Positions 24,051 to 34,965 of a stretch of 64,000 nt of DNA are shown here, piece after piece. Each line of letters opens with the position of its first letter. The first letter of the stretch is position 1. The position numbers and the translations under genes are program-made. A model generated the notes under the pieces. That model did not search any database, was not told where the DNA came from, and saw nothing but the letters and a program-made list of their open reading frames with translations. Source of the stretch: Hyaloscypha bicolor E (Eukaryota; Ascomycota; Leotiomycetes; Helotiales; Hyaloscyphaceae); NCBI RefSeq assembly GCF_002865645.1, contig NW_020194638.1, positions 930,001 through 994,000 of the forward strand, read 5' to 3'.

Positions 24051-24518
24051 ACGGACCCTTTCCAAATCTTGGGGGATTTGTAAGATTCTCAAACATGTTA
24101 GTAGCCAATTGGCTCTATTGCTTATATGCTTTGGCTGAGCTGGTCTCGACAGGATAGGGAATAGGAACATGACCTGCATCAGGGATGATGTCGACTGCCG
24201 GAGTCGGCATACCTTTTAAGGGTACTGCGATAATTGAATTTGAAATTTCATTTGAATTGAGAACTATATTGGAGCATATTCTGTGTCTTGACACGGCAAT
24301 AAAATGTGGTCTACAAGTGCATTACCCCTTGAAAGGCATTGAGTAGCAGAGGTGACCATCTGATTCCCGCCCATTTCTGTCTCAGGTGGACAGACGCCTG
24401 ACTAGCAGGTGAGTACCTTGCCATTGGCAGTACATCCGGACTTCAAAATGTATGCCCACTATAGACCTTCTGTCAATTACGGCTCTTTTGAATTTGTTTT
24501 GAAGATTGGGGTTAGGAC

Positions 24519-25207
24519 TCACATTTTGGAACCACCTTTCAAGGTGATGGTACAACCACTGCCAAATATCAAAACATCGTAACTATCACCCTGTTAGCCG
24601 GTATTTCAAAACACTCAGGAGCGCAACCAACCTGACATTTGACCCAACCTTTGCTTTATAGCTTGTGTGCTAGATCACTTCTAGTGTGCAAGTGAGAGAA
24701 TATCCCACATTGCTCATCACGACGCTGCGACCTGGAAATTCAACCGAGACCGCAGATACTGTCTCTTGCGTGAAGCGTTGGCGGCGCTGCAAAATTCTCT
24801 CAGCATGAAGATTTAGTGACCTTTATATCTTAGTGCAAGGCTTACCACAGTGTCTCCATCGATGAGGCCTTGAATTAAATCGACGACTTTACTAATGACA
24901 TCAGCCACAGCACCAACTGCGTCTGCTTTGCCCCCCACATCACCATCGGCAGCATCGGGCGATCTGGAATTTCGTCAGAACAAGATCAAGTTCAAATGTA
25001 AAGAATATCATACAGAACTTCAGTGGTTGAAATTGCGGGTGTAATGCTCGCTGATCCTGTATCAGTGAAGACAGTGACTGCTCTCTAGAGGCTTTTTAGT
25101 GACAGGAGTTAGAGATGATGGTATTGATTCACCTTCTCCAAAGGAGATGCTGAGATCAGAGCTGCAAAAGCAAAAGTGAAAACTATAAGGACGATTTTGG
25201 CAACCAT
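24519..25207 (-). CDS. Small secreted protein, five exons, family not recognised
   Basis: Exons in minus-strand order: 25207-25133, 25084-25014, 24963-24846, 24786-24679 and 24590-24519, for 147 residues. The N-terminus MVAKIVLIVFTFAFAALISA is a clear signal peptide. The mature part starts near SPLEKRAVTVF (a KR processing site is possible) and contains an amphipathic stretch (AVADVISKVVDLIQGLIDG), RFTQETVSAVSVEFPGRS, VVMSNVGYSLTC and a C-terminal DVLIFGSGCTITLKGG. Only two cysteines remain. Introns 1-3 have good donors and branch sites. Intron 4 has a weak GTGATC donor; without it the protein ends at a TAG ten nucleotides downstream. It could be an effector or an antimicrobial or wall protein; no function is assigned. 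Confidence 0.7.
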
Positions 25208-25325
25208 GGTCAGCAATTAAATTAAGAATGAAGAAAAATACAATTGATAGATAGTGAGTAAAAGTGTGTTCTTGTTCAAGTGGCGGTGATGGTGATGGTG
25301 ATCACTTGCAGCTCTTCTGGCTCTA

Positions 25326-25333
25326 CTTATATA
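25326..25333 (-). promoter_or_regulatory. TATA box of the small secreted protein gene
   Basis: On the minus strand the sequence reads TATATAAG, about 120 bp upstream of the ATG at 25207. This is a usual distance for a TATA box in a strongly regulated fungal gene. Confidence 0.5.
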
Positions 25334-27034
25334 TACTGAGTAGGTCAGGCTCAAGAATGTTTCTTGTTTGCCAAGAAATACATGAACACAACCCCCCCTT
25401 TTGACTGCCAAGATAATATGAATTATGAACGAAACCGCCTTCGGTCAATGCACTCTGATCTCTTGATTGGACTCTGAGAGTATATCTGCAGACCAGAAGG
25501 ATTGCATTGACTCACGACCCAATATTCAACAGTTCGCGTTTCGTAGGGTCATTTAACAAAGCCCAATTGAGCCACCTTAAAACATGGTGGATGCCCGAAA
25601 AGTGGGCACGACTATTGCCACTCAGCTCTGAGTGCTTGACGATGTTTCATGTGCTTCTGGGCAAACTCTAAATCTTCCGTAAAGAGAATAAGGCTCAGAT
25701 TTTCGATAAAGATTGAGGCTAAGGGGCAAGTATAAGAGAATGCTTATCCACTTTTCCTCGCCCAGCCCTAGCCCCTACCCCAACCCATAGCAGAATCGGG
25801 TTTCATTATCAAACTCTAATTCTACGATAACCTCAACTCGTTCCTAAATGGGCGACTTGGCATATGCCAAGTGTAACAATGGTTCAGGGCAAAACCGTTA
25901 GATAGATCAAGGTCACCAAGCACAAATACGAGTAGGACAAACAGAGAGGCTGAAGAATCACAGAACTCAAGCTCGCCTCTTCCCATTACTGGGTTGATGC
26001 GGGCACATTTGTACACTTTTCCGCTTGGAACAGTGTCCAACCAATTTACTATCACTCCTCTGCTATAGCTATACGAGATTTGAACAAGTTGCAAAGAAAC
26101 GTCGGCTTTTCAGAGCCATTATTTGAGAGAACGGGGTTTCCATGTGGGGTCGAGGAGGGAAGAGAAGATGATGCTCTTGTGCCATACCCGTTGCGCAGAC
26201 CATTTATTCTCTTCACGATTACTGCATACTCAATTGTCGATTCATGTCTAAGGAGTGTTCTTCGCATTGCATAACTGGTCGAATTTTGCCGAATCCTTAT
26301 TGTCACGTGATACAACCCGATTCTCATTCTAAACCCTTCGCTGGAACTTCCTCACCTGCAATTGATAGCTTCCAGAATAAAATCTATTACATATGATCGC
26401 AATGCTTTCGCAATACCATGTGCATTTTCGGGATTTCCAGGAATTGAGAAAGCATATGGGCGGCAGGGAATGCCATGTGCATGCAATCCTCGATTTAAAA
26501 TGCTCCCGATGGGGCCGTCATCCGAACTTTGATGTCCGAAGAAGACTTCATCTTGGATGATGACGTCGTGTTTGAAGGCAGTGTATGATTGAACACGTTC
26601 ACATCGTGGCTGAGGAAGTGCTAAGGTGTAACGAGGGGGATTATTTATCCCCGTCTGACATATCGACCGTTCGGATGCAAAGCAACTGAAAAACAAGCAT
26701 TTTCGTATTCAGAACTACTGAATCCGAAAGGCGGCTATGCCACATCGGAGTAATCACGTCCTCGGTAGGCGAAGAAACATGCCCAACCAGAAATTCTTGG
26801 GAGACTCCGATTGGCTAGGTATGGCGCTCGGAAAATATTTTGGACACAAGGGTTCCAGCGGCCTTGTCATGGTGATGATCATCGATCGTGCCCTGAAGGA
26901 GATCACTAAAATTGCCAGGAGAGATTTGTAGATATATAAACACTTAGTGTCCCCAGTATGTCAAGAACACCTCCTCAAAGATCAAATCACATCCTTCACG
27001 AGGAAACTTTTCAACAACAGATTGCTCGGCTTTC
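25334..27034. other. Intergenic, no supported gene
   Basis: About 1.7 kb between two divergently oriented secreted-protein genes. Minus-strand frames at 25822-26094, 26052-26327 and 26352-26696 have no supported ATG or domain. A TATATAAA box lies at 26933-26940, about 95 bp upstream of the esterase start. Confidence 0.4.
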
Positions 27035-28687
27035 ATGACCAACATGAAGATCACACTCCTCGCACTTTTTGTGATAAGCGGAACGTGGGCGGCGGATTTG
27101 CGGTCGAATTGGAAAATTGGACAGCCGGTCAGCACTTCTAGTGGGCATGTCATAGGTGGCAGAGCCAGCGTTGGTTCAGAAGTCTCTGGGTATTTTGGAA
27201 TCCCGTATGCAAAGCCGCCGGTAGGCAATCTGCGATTTGCCCCGCCTGAGAGGTTTGAAGGAAAAGAGACGATCAATGCTACGAGCTTTGTAAGTGCTGC
27301 TCAAGTCAAATTTACTGTGGGGTGATCTAATGAGATCTTAGGGTGCATCTTGTCCCATCAGCAGTGACTTCGGACCACTAGCGGATGCGAACTACACCAA
27401 TGCAAACTTCACGACAGTAGGAATGTTTCTTGTCACCGTTTTGAATCAAACGGGAGATGTTTTCAGTGAAGATTGCCTGACTCTGAACGTCTGGACCAAA
27501 CCACAAGTAGGGGAAAAGAAAAAGGCAGTCATGGTCTGGATTGTTGGAGGAGGATGGACTACCGGTACGACAAACAATGTTTATGGGAACGATGGTGAAC
27601 ACATCGTTGATGAGGAAGATGTCATTGTCGTCTCGATGAAGTATGTTTCAAAATGCCCTTCTGTTAGGTGCTGGTGTTGACGATTAGAAGTTATCGTCTG
27701 AATATCTTTGGCTTTCCAGGAATTCCAGATCACCCAAACAACCTCGCCCTGCTTGACCAAAGGCTTGCAGTTGAGTGGATACGAGACAACATAGCCAGTT
27801 TTGGTGGCGATCCATCCCGTATCATTCTGTTCGGACAAAGCGCTGGTGCGGAAGGAGTAGATTTCTACTCGTATGCTTGGACATCGGATCCTATCGTCAA
27901 AGGACTTATTATACAATCTGGTTCCACGGGTCTAAGAGCATATCCAAAAGAGGACTCTGCAGCAGCTTGGTACAACGTCACTTCCACGCTTGGTTGCGGA
28001 GACTCGGCGTCAAATACTAGTGTGGTACTTGAGTGCATGAGGCGCCAAACAACCGAAGATATTCAGAAAGCCATTCCATTACAGGTTGTACCCGGTGGCT
28101 CTGCTGCATTTTGGCCCACTATTGATGAAACCGTAGTCTTCTCGGATTATCCAGCTTTGGCTGCTGAGGGGAAATTTATCAAAGTGCCACTCCTCATCGG
28201 GAACACAGATAACGAAGCTGGCTTCTTCAAAGCCATCGGCACAATCTTAGGTGTCCACGAGTCTGAAATCTTCTGGGACCAATTTAATCTTGCAACCTTT
28301 GTTTGTCCTTCAGCCACTCGTGCGAACGCCAGTATCTCGGCCCGTCTCCCAACTTGGCGCTACCGTTATTTCGGCAGCTTCCCAAATCTTCAGATCCAGT
28401 CCAATCCTGATAGTGGAGCATATCACTCATCTGAACTGAGTCTCTTGTTCAGTACAATCCCTCCTACTGGAATTCCAGGAATACCTCCTCCCACAGAAGA
28501 CGAATTCCAGTGGGGGAAATATATCAGGGGTGCGTGGGCAACATTCGCCAAGGATCCAGAAAGAGGGCTGAATAGAATTGGCTGGCCAAGATGGGATCCA
28601 GAGAAACGAACTTTGATTAGATTGGCATACGGCAATTGCACAGGTCCAAACGAAGCCTCACCACGAATGTATGATCGTTGTGCTTGA
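27035..28687 (+). CDS. Secreted type-B carboxylesterase/lipase
   Basis: Three exons, 27035-27289, 27342-27640 and 27691-28687, encode 516 residues. The signal peptide (MKITLLALFVISGTWAA, from the second ATG at 27044) is followed by the alpha/beta-hydrolase of the cholinesterase/type-B family: YFGIPYAKPPVGNLRF, EDCLTLNVWTKP, the oxyanion-hole GGGW, and the nucleophile elbow GQSAG. The triad reads as Ser235, Glu360 (TDNEAGFF) and His430 (GAYHSSELSLLF), so it should be active on carboxylic esters outside the cell. Several N-x-S/T sites suit a secreted glycoprotein. Intron 2 uses an AAG acceptor, but it restores the expected SMNYRLNIFGFPG. Both ATGs (27035, 27044) are possible. The natural substrate is unknown. 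Confidence 0.92.
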
Positions 28688-29663
28688 AATTTTAGTCAGG
28701 ACACAGATAGTTTGAAGAGTTCTGCCGTGATCAGGGTAGAAAACATGAAATTACGTCCTCTCGGCTAACTTGAGCTGAGTCGCTGCTGGAACTGTTCAAT
28801 TATTCTATTAATCTGAAGAATTTTTTATGGCAATGAGTAGTTATATCATTCTGCCAACGCTTAAGCTTCGATTTTGTTGTGTGCAAATCAAGATGCGGAT
28901 TCGACCAGGATCGTCGAAACCCCCGTTGAAGAGAGGAAGGTTACGCCGACATTATGGCGAGTTTTTTTCCTCCTTTAATTATTCAATATTCTTACATTAA
29001 ACTTCACTCTATAAGAGGGTTTCTCCTGTGTTTCATTTATCTACCATCGCAGACTCATTTTTTGAGCTTGCAAATTATCACGTGACGTATGTAATATCTC
29101 CCGGTGAACACTTCAAAGGGACTCCGCGAATTGGAATCACAGATCGCAGAAATACTTATATAGAATTGTACGGCAACAGAGCTATTGGTGCCAGATTAAT
29201 GTTTGAAAAAAGGGGGGGGGCTAGAACCTCACTTTGCCATTTCCGTACCGATGTGCAAAGAATTTCTTGTATCGCAGTTGAGAGTGAATTCTGCCAATGC
29301 GAGAGTGCTGAAGAACATGTTTAAAAATTCTTCGGTACAAACTACAGCTTACTACAAAAATTCTAGCTTCCGCCTTCAGGAAAATTAGAAAAATTCCAAG
29401 ACCTATGAGGTAGGTAATCGGTCTGGGACTGTGCATCAAGACTTGTCATGGCTTCGGAGGTATAAGCTTGGAATAAGGGGTAGGATTATGTTTCTCATTC
29501 AGGTGGTGAAAGTTTCACCGACTAGTCTGTAGGTGAGTAATAGTTGATGTATCTGACAGATAAAGCAACATTTTATAAGCAAGACTTAAAGCGAGGAGTT
29601 AGGAGAACTAGCATTGACCCTGCAAAGTGAATTAAGATATGTAGTAATACATTAAGAGTCTAT
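28688..29663. other. Intergenic, no supported gene
   Basis: About 1 kb between the esterase and the TUDOR-like gene, which point towards each other. It has a G run at about 29212-29220 and no coding frame that I can support. Confidence 0.4.
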
Positions 29664-30009
29664 TCATTTGCCCTCATTCCCTTCCACAACCTCAAGTGTC
29701 CCTGGGTTGTGCGCAACATAGTGGCCGTGCTGGTCTTTGAATAGCACCTACGAATGGCTGTGAGAACTAGGTTTATTGAGAGCATGATTGATTCTCCGAC
29801 CTTTGGAGGATTCTTCACTACCTCGTTTTTTGCTTCTTTCTCGGTCATGACTATTTTATCAACCTTTATAGTTTAGCTACCACGCGAATTGCTCTATGGT
29901 CAACGGGAATAGTCACCTCTCCTTCCCGCTTCCCACCGCGGATTTTGGTGAAGACTGTGTCACCAACTTCAATGGGATTCCCTTTCTTATCTTCAACTTT
30001 GCCTGACAT
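29664..30009 (-). CDS. Small TUDOR-like protein (hypervirulence-associated family)
   Basis: Three exons, 30009-29917, 29863-29801 and 29747-29664, give 79 residues. The text matches the HVA_TUDOR family: GNPIEVGDTVFTKIRGGKRE, then KIVMTEKEAKNEVVKNPPK and VLFKDQHGHYVAHNPGTLE. Both introns are 53 nt in phase 0. Proteins of this size occur widely in fungi and bacteria as a single SH3-like/Tudor barrel. The name comes from work on plant-pathogen virulence, and the biochemical role is not known. No signal peptide or membrane segment is present, so it is probably cytosolic or nuclear. Because every exon is short, the gene is easily missed by ORF scanning. Confidence 0.85.
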
Positions 30010-30435
30010 GGTTGTCAACTCGGAACGATTGCAATTTTAAGATTTCAATAAAATTGTACTCTCAGCAGCCTTCAGATTAGAAAGAAAAGAGGATGTGGTT
30101 CAAAAGCGTCGTCATCTTCATTTTGGGTAAGACGTCATTGTAATCTTACCACTGACGACATTGGGAGGCCCTTTCAGAGTATTGGTTCGCTAAACTGTCG
30201 CTAACGTTTCTAGCCCCTTTTCCAGCGGCTCGTTTTGAAGCAGCCCTTTTCGCGAATTCTCCTGCCATCGTTCACACCACAGGATGAGTCCAAGTCCAAG
30301 TCATTGCGAAATTATAGAAGTCTTTGAATCTTATGCCTCATACAGGCTGCGTATTCCTCTGTTCCTTCGACACAGTCAATTCAGAACCCCCACGACCCCG
30401 TCTTTACCCCGCCTTTACCCCGCCATTGGAGAACA
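30010..30435. other. Flank between TUDOR-like gene and a relic
   Basis: No gene that I can support. An ATG frame at 30284-30535 overlaps the relic downstream in another frame and may be its displaced N-terminus. Confidence 0.3.
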
Positions 30436-31359
30436 ATGGGCCAAGTTCAATTCGGAAGATGTTCTAGAAAGTTGCCAAAGAAGGTGCTGGCGACTCCTCG
30501 AGGGAACTTTGAAAATTCAACGAATTACCATGTAAGCTTTGAAGCTTTATATGGTATTTGCTCTCCCCGGGACGACATTGTCAAAGTGATCAGGACGAGG
30601 TATAACTATACAGCTCGTTGGATTTCAAGATGCCCTTTACCAACTCTGGGAGGATATGGAAAGACCAGGGAGATTGCCCTGAAGCACTACAAGATCCTTC
30701 AAAGCTATAGGGTGGAGTTGGTCATCGACTCTGCCATCGGCACTCTGTTTTTCAATTCCGACTATCCTCGGGATTCAGGAGAATTCAATTTTGATATCGA
30801 AGAGGACTTCCTGAAGTCACTGAGACACCAGGCGATCTATGAGACGCCATTTAGTATTTGGAACAATGCCACGTACGAACAGATTTTCTGGTGCCTATCC
30901 TGTCTCATGATGGGATTAGAGAGACTGATGCTACGCATCGAAATTTTTCGTTATGGAGATCCGCTAAATCCGGCAGAGCCGCGAGTGCGGGAAAGATGGA
31001 TGGGCTGGGAATTTGGCGGCGGGGTCCCAACTTGGGAGTAGAATTTGACGCTGCTAGGAACAACTCCGGAACTGAAGTTTGCTTCACAATCACTCCATGA
31101 CTAATTAATATTCTTCGATGAGGGTCAGTACGATTATGGGGAAAATTGCCAAACACACATTTACATGTCACGGTGGCTGCCATCGAGTACCTTTAATGAG
31201 ATCTTTAAGCACTATTGGCTACTCGGGGCTGACTGGCACAAGGTCTTGAGGGTTACGCGAAGAGGCCAGGAGATTGTCGACTATCAAGAGTGGTATTGGA
31301 GAGTTTACAAATCGTTTGCAAAAATCGATTTCAGAGTCAAGAGGATACTCGCGTTCTAG
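30436..31359 (+). pseudogene. Gene relic with two in-frame stops, possibly 2EXR-related
   Basis: The ATG at 30436 opens 201 codons of coherent protein: TREIALKHYKILQ followed by TLFFNSDYPRD, which recalls the ESREIALKHY...DTLYF core of 2EXR proteins, then YEQIFWCLSCLMMGLERLML. TAG at 31039-31041 interrupts it. The same frame continues (NLTLLGTTPELKFASQSLHD), meets TAA at 31102-31104, and continues again through YDYGENCQTHIYMSRWL and RRGQEIVDYQEWYWRVYKSF to a stop at 31357-31359. Each of the first two stops is one C-to-T step from a Gln codon (CAG, CAA), as expected from RIP. I found no intron that removes both and keeps frame. Family assignment is weak. Confidence 0.4.
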
Positions 31360-31863
31360 CGCCGGAACCATCTTAATATATCGGAGACTTGGGCGACATT
31401 GCGTATGGGATGTTTCGTGAAGCCAACGGAACTCTCTGGAGGTGGGAGTGGTGCCTTCAACCACTTTGCGATGACGAATGGCCAACTCAATCCGAAGGAC
31501 CATAAAATTCAATTACCTTGGCATCAAACAAAACTTCGTTCCATGGCTCCCTTAATTCACAGTTTTGCACTTATTATATACACAAATTATTCCACCATCA
31601 CAGCACTTCCCCGCGTCTCCCCCTATCCCCTCGTTCATCCATTTCATACCTCGAAATCGAATTCTCAAACAGGTGAAGTCCCTTATCGCTAGACAGATGA
31701 ATAGAAAGAGAAAGTTAAATCTGCTATAATAGAATCAAAGTTTAGCAAGGAAGAAGGATGAGGCCAAGAATTTTCAAAGGAGGAGAGAACTCTTATTTAG
31801 CCCACATTGATTCTTGTTTGGCAGGGTGATGCAATAGCTAGCAACTTACGTGAACACAATCGA

Positions 31864-34005
31864 TTACTCTTTCCAAACATGCTGCTGACTAGGCCCAGCC
31901 TCATAACATGGAACAGGTTCTTCCCCCTTTAACCGAACCTCTTCCATCCCACCAACAAGATTCTCCTCATAGCTCCTCCCCCACCCCGGATCATAAGGCG
32001 GAAGTTGCTCCTCTCCATCCTCATCCATCTCTACACCCAATTCAACTTCCTTCCCTCTCTCCTTAGACATATCAATCCCAAGCTTAGCCAAAACATCAGC
32101 CAACATGGGGTGTGTTCTCATTGCTACCTTCACAAACTTAAGGTTGATTTCCTTCCTGTGGACACGCAAGTCATGGTTGAAAGCCTCAAACAGAGGCTCG
32201 ATATCTTGAATTTCGGGCTCGCCGCTCAGTGATTCGTGGGTTGCGAGGCACCAGAGACGGTAGTTGAACAGAATGACTGGAGTTAGATTCATGGCGTAGG
32301 AGTCGCCTTTCTTGCTTGCGTTGAATTTCTCACCGGGATCATTGGCAGAATGAAACAAATCTAGGACTGGGTCAACACGCTACGGCATACATTGAGGAGG
32401 CGACTTACTAGGGAACTCGATACTTATGTTTTCTCCGTGCTTCGAATCTGTGATTCCGAGGTGCAATGACATCGGGAAATGTTCCTCAGCTTCCATCACA
32501 CGGAAACATGTTTGGAATAAATGACGCAAGTTCTCGCCATCCGTCTCAGAGCTCCAACTCTTTTTATCGTCCATCATTGCTGATTGATCATTGGGAAGAA
32601 GTTTGATCATTGTGCCGCCAGGAAACTGATGTTGAACCCCAGCTTCGATCAGAGTTCTCGATAGAGCGATAGCAGCTTCCATCATGCTATGCTCTGCAAG
32701 CGGGCGGTCGAGACCAGCACCGTCGTGAGTTAGTCGTCCTATGTAGGTGCCTTGCAAGTGAACTTTGATGGGACCTTCCTGAAATCTACGCTTTGAGTCG
32801 TGCCGAAAATCTGGCTTAAAGGCTTCCCCAGGTTGCGTCTGTAGCGTTCGTCCGCCGATCGCAACGGTTGGAGAGAAAAGGTTAACTGAACTGTTGGTGT
32901 ACCTGGCCTCAAATGACTTCCCTCCGACTTCGACAGTCAACTCGACGGGAAAATCGTACGCTCTGCGCAAGATTTGCGTGTCGAAAGACTGTATGATTTC
33001 CTCTCCGGCAATCTTGAAAGAGTATATCTTGCCGATGTTAACTGGTTGCGAGCTGAGCGGGATACTGAGTCTCTTCCCTTCCCATACAGTCCGAGCCTTC
33101 AATTTCTCATCTCTTCTCTGTTCTCCGATCGTTATAATATCGAGGATATAGCAGGTCATCTTAAAAGAGGTTAATTTCACGGCTGGTGGATTCCCGTTCC
33201 AGATATTGGATGACGAGGAAACGCTGAGCAGCACCATGAACGGTTCTCCAATGACGACATTCGCAGGAATCTGAAGATCGATGCTAAATGGAAACGTGGT
33301 TCGCCGAACTGGTAGATTATCGTATCTTTGAGGTGGGGCGAGTTGCGGTATATGTTTGGCTTCAATATACAGCTCCCAGTGATGGGCAGGCGGCATCCAT
33401 GGGTCAATTGTTGCCGGCCCTCGGATTTGAACGAACTTTAGCTCTTGCTCTGCAGCCCCTCCCAGCTTCTCCTTGATCTTGAGGAAAATCCCTGTGGGTT
33501 TGAGAGGTGGCTCTTTCAGGTGTCGAGGATCGTTTGGATTGAGCATCCATCTGATGTCGTCGTCTCTCTGGCCAATCTCCCCATGAACAGCGACAACTCT
33601 GTACTTTACACTGCTCCACCAATTTGTCGACGTGGTGAAGGAGTAGTGTCCGGATGACGGTAGGTTGCATGCATTTGTTGTTTCAGTTTGAAAGCTGAAT
33701 TCGAATGGCCATTCATAGCGCGTTTTCTTGCGAAGCTTATCGTACCCCTCGTAGACCTTGAAATGGTTCTGGAATAAGATCTCCTTGTCTTTGGTTTTGT
33801 CGCCCCATTTTTGAGGATTGGGTGTACCTCCGGGTTGCGACATCATGATGATTTCCACGTTGACCCATCCGTGGAAAAATACGTAGACCCACCCGACTTT
33901 TTCTTCGTGGGAGCTTTCAAAGATGACCTTTCCGGAGACATTGTCTTCGAAGGTGTAGAAGCCATGAGGGCAAGGGTCTAGCAAGATCTTAAAGTCGTTG
34001 AACAT
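31864..34005 (-). CDS. Alpha-arrestin (ART-like) trafficking adaptor
   Basis: Two exons, 34005-32409 and 32360-31864, encode 697 residues. The ATG at 34005 is followed at once by an arrestin N-domain strand pattern (FNDFKILLDPCPHGFYTFED, VSGKVIFES), the WVYVFFHGWVNVEI strand and later an arrestin C-domain (PFSIDLQIPANVVIGEPFMV). Near the C-terminus are LPPY and VPCY, PY-type motifs of the kind that bind WW domains of the HECT ligase Rsp5/NEDD4. Fungal alpha-arrestins bring this ligase to plasma-membrane transporters and start their ubiquitination and endocytosis, in nutrient and pH signalling. The single intron has a GTAAGT donor. The cargo is unknown. Confidence 0.85.
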
Positions 34006-34801
34006 TGCGGACTTGATGTTGTGAGGTGTGCAGACGGATGTAGAAAGCTCTGGGTGCCTTCTCGTGATTAGCGCGCATTGAAGCAGAGGAGTTGTGGATA
34101 AGGTTAGTGGGCAGGAACCGGATGGCAACAGGTCAGGGGGGCGTGGGACAAAAATCAAGAGAAGACTGTGAAGTTACGTGTCCCCTTGAGATGCTCTCCT
34201 TATATGTCTCGCTGGTTTGATCCTTGCAGCGGCTTTCCGTCAAATAAAACGTCGGGTCATGCAGCCATTCGGAGACAGGCGCTGCGGCTGAGCTAACGAA
34301 TCCGGGGGCTTAAAATGCCGCAAAGAGGTCGAACTAATCAGTTGTTCTGTCTCCATTGGGTCATTTGTGTTGCGCGATATATTGCATGCATGCTCGCATT
34401 GATCAAGGCGCCCCCCGTATTCTGTTATATCGTAGCTTGGCTTCGTTTTCACGTGTGGATTGCGATGCTGCTGTTGCTCTTGACGCACCTAAAATTCCGG
34501 GCACGAGATGCAAAAACTAGCCACCTCGCGATTTCTCGAGTCTTTAGGTGACCTTTCGAGGCCGGAAAGCGACAATTTTTCATTGCAAATTAATCTAACA
34601 ATCTATAAGCTGAGGATACGGGGTGAATTCAGGGGAACCCTTTGGTATTAAGCGAGGCGCCAGGCACTTAACCGAATCAATATCAACATCACCTCAGCTT
34701 CAAGAACACAAAAAATTGCAAAAGTTAACCGCAGGACGATTCCCAAATCTGCGAACTAGAAATACTGGTAGGAATAGGCGCTGTCTAAAGTAAAAATATT
34801 T
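34006..34801. other. Arrestin promoter region
   Basis: Upstream region of the minus-strand arrestin gene. No ORF with coding character is found. Confidence 0.4.
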
Positions 34802-34965
34802 AAAAAGAAGAGGGGAAGTCGAGAGAATGCCTAGCTCCGCGGCTAGTGGGATTTGAACCCACAATTATTGGAACCGATCCTCTGACTCAGGCAGGGTTAG
34901 CTGTGGAGATGGGAATTGAGCCCACCAACTAAGGTACTCTCATGGGAATTGAACCCATTACGTTG
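34802..34965 (-). ncRNA. tRNA-like Pol III unit (degenerate tRNA or SINE head)
   Basis: Read on the minus strand, three T-arm/B-box-like motifs occur: ATGGGTTCAATTCCCAT (about 34957-34942), GGTGGGCTCAATTCCCATC (34926-34908) and GTGGGTTCAAATCCCAC (34862-34846). The first and third form perfect 5-bp stems with a TTCAA loop. Between the first two lies TACCTTAGTTGG, close to an A box. A TTTTT tract at 34806-34802 follows the last B box, as a Pol III terminator would. No full cloverleaf can be folded: acceptor and anticodon stems do not pair. It is either an eroded tRNA cluster or a tRNA-derived SINE/other Pol III transcript. Confidence 0.4.

Noticed and set aside
26352..26696. 114-codon minus-strand frame
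   Set aside because: Starts at TTG; the nearest ATG frame differs; no domain recognised.
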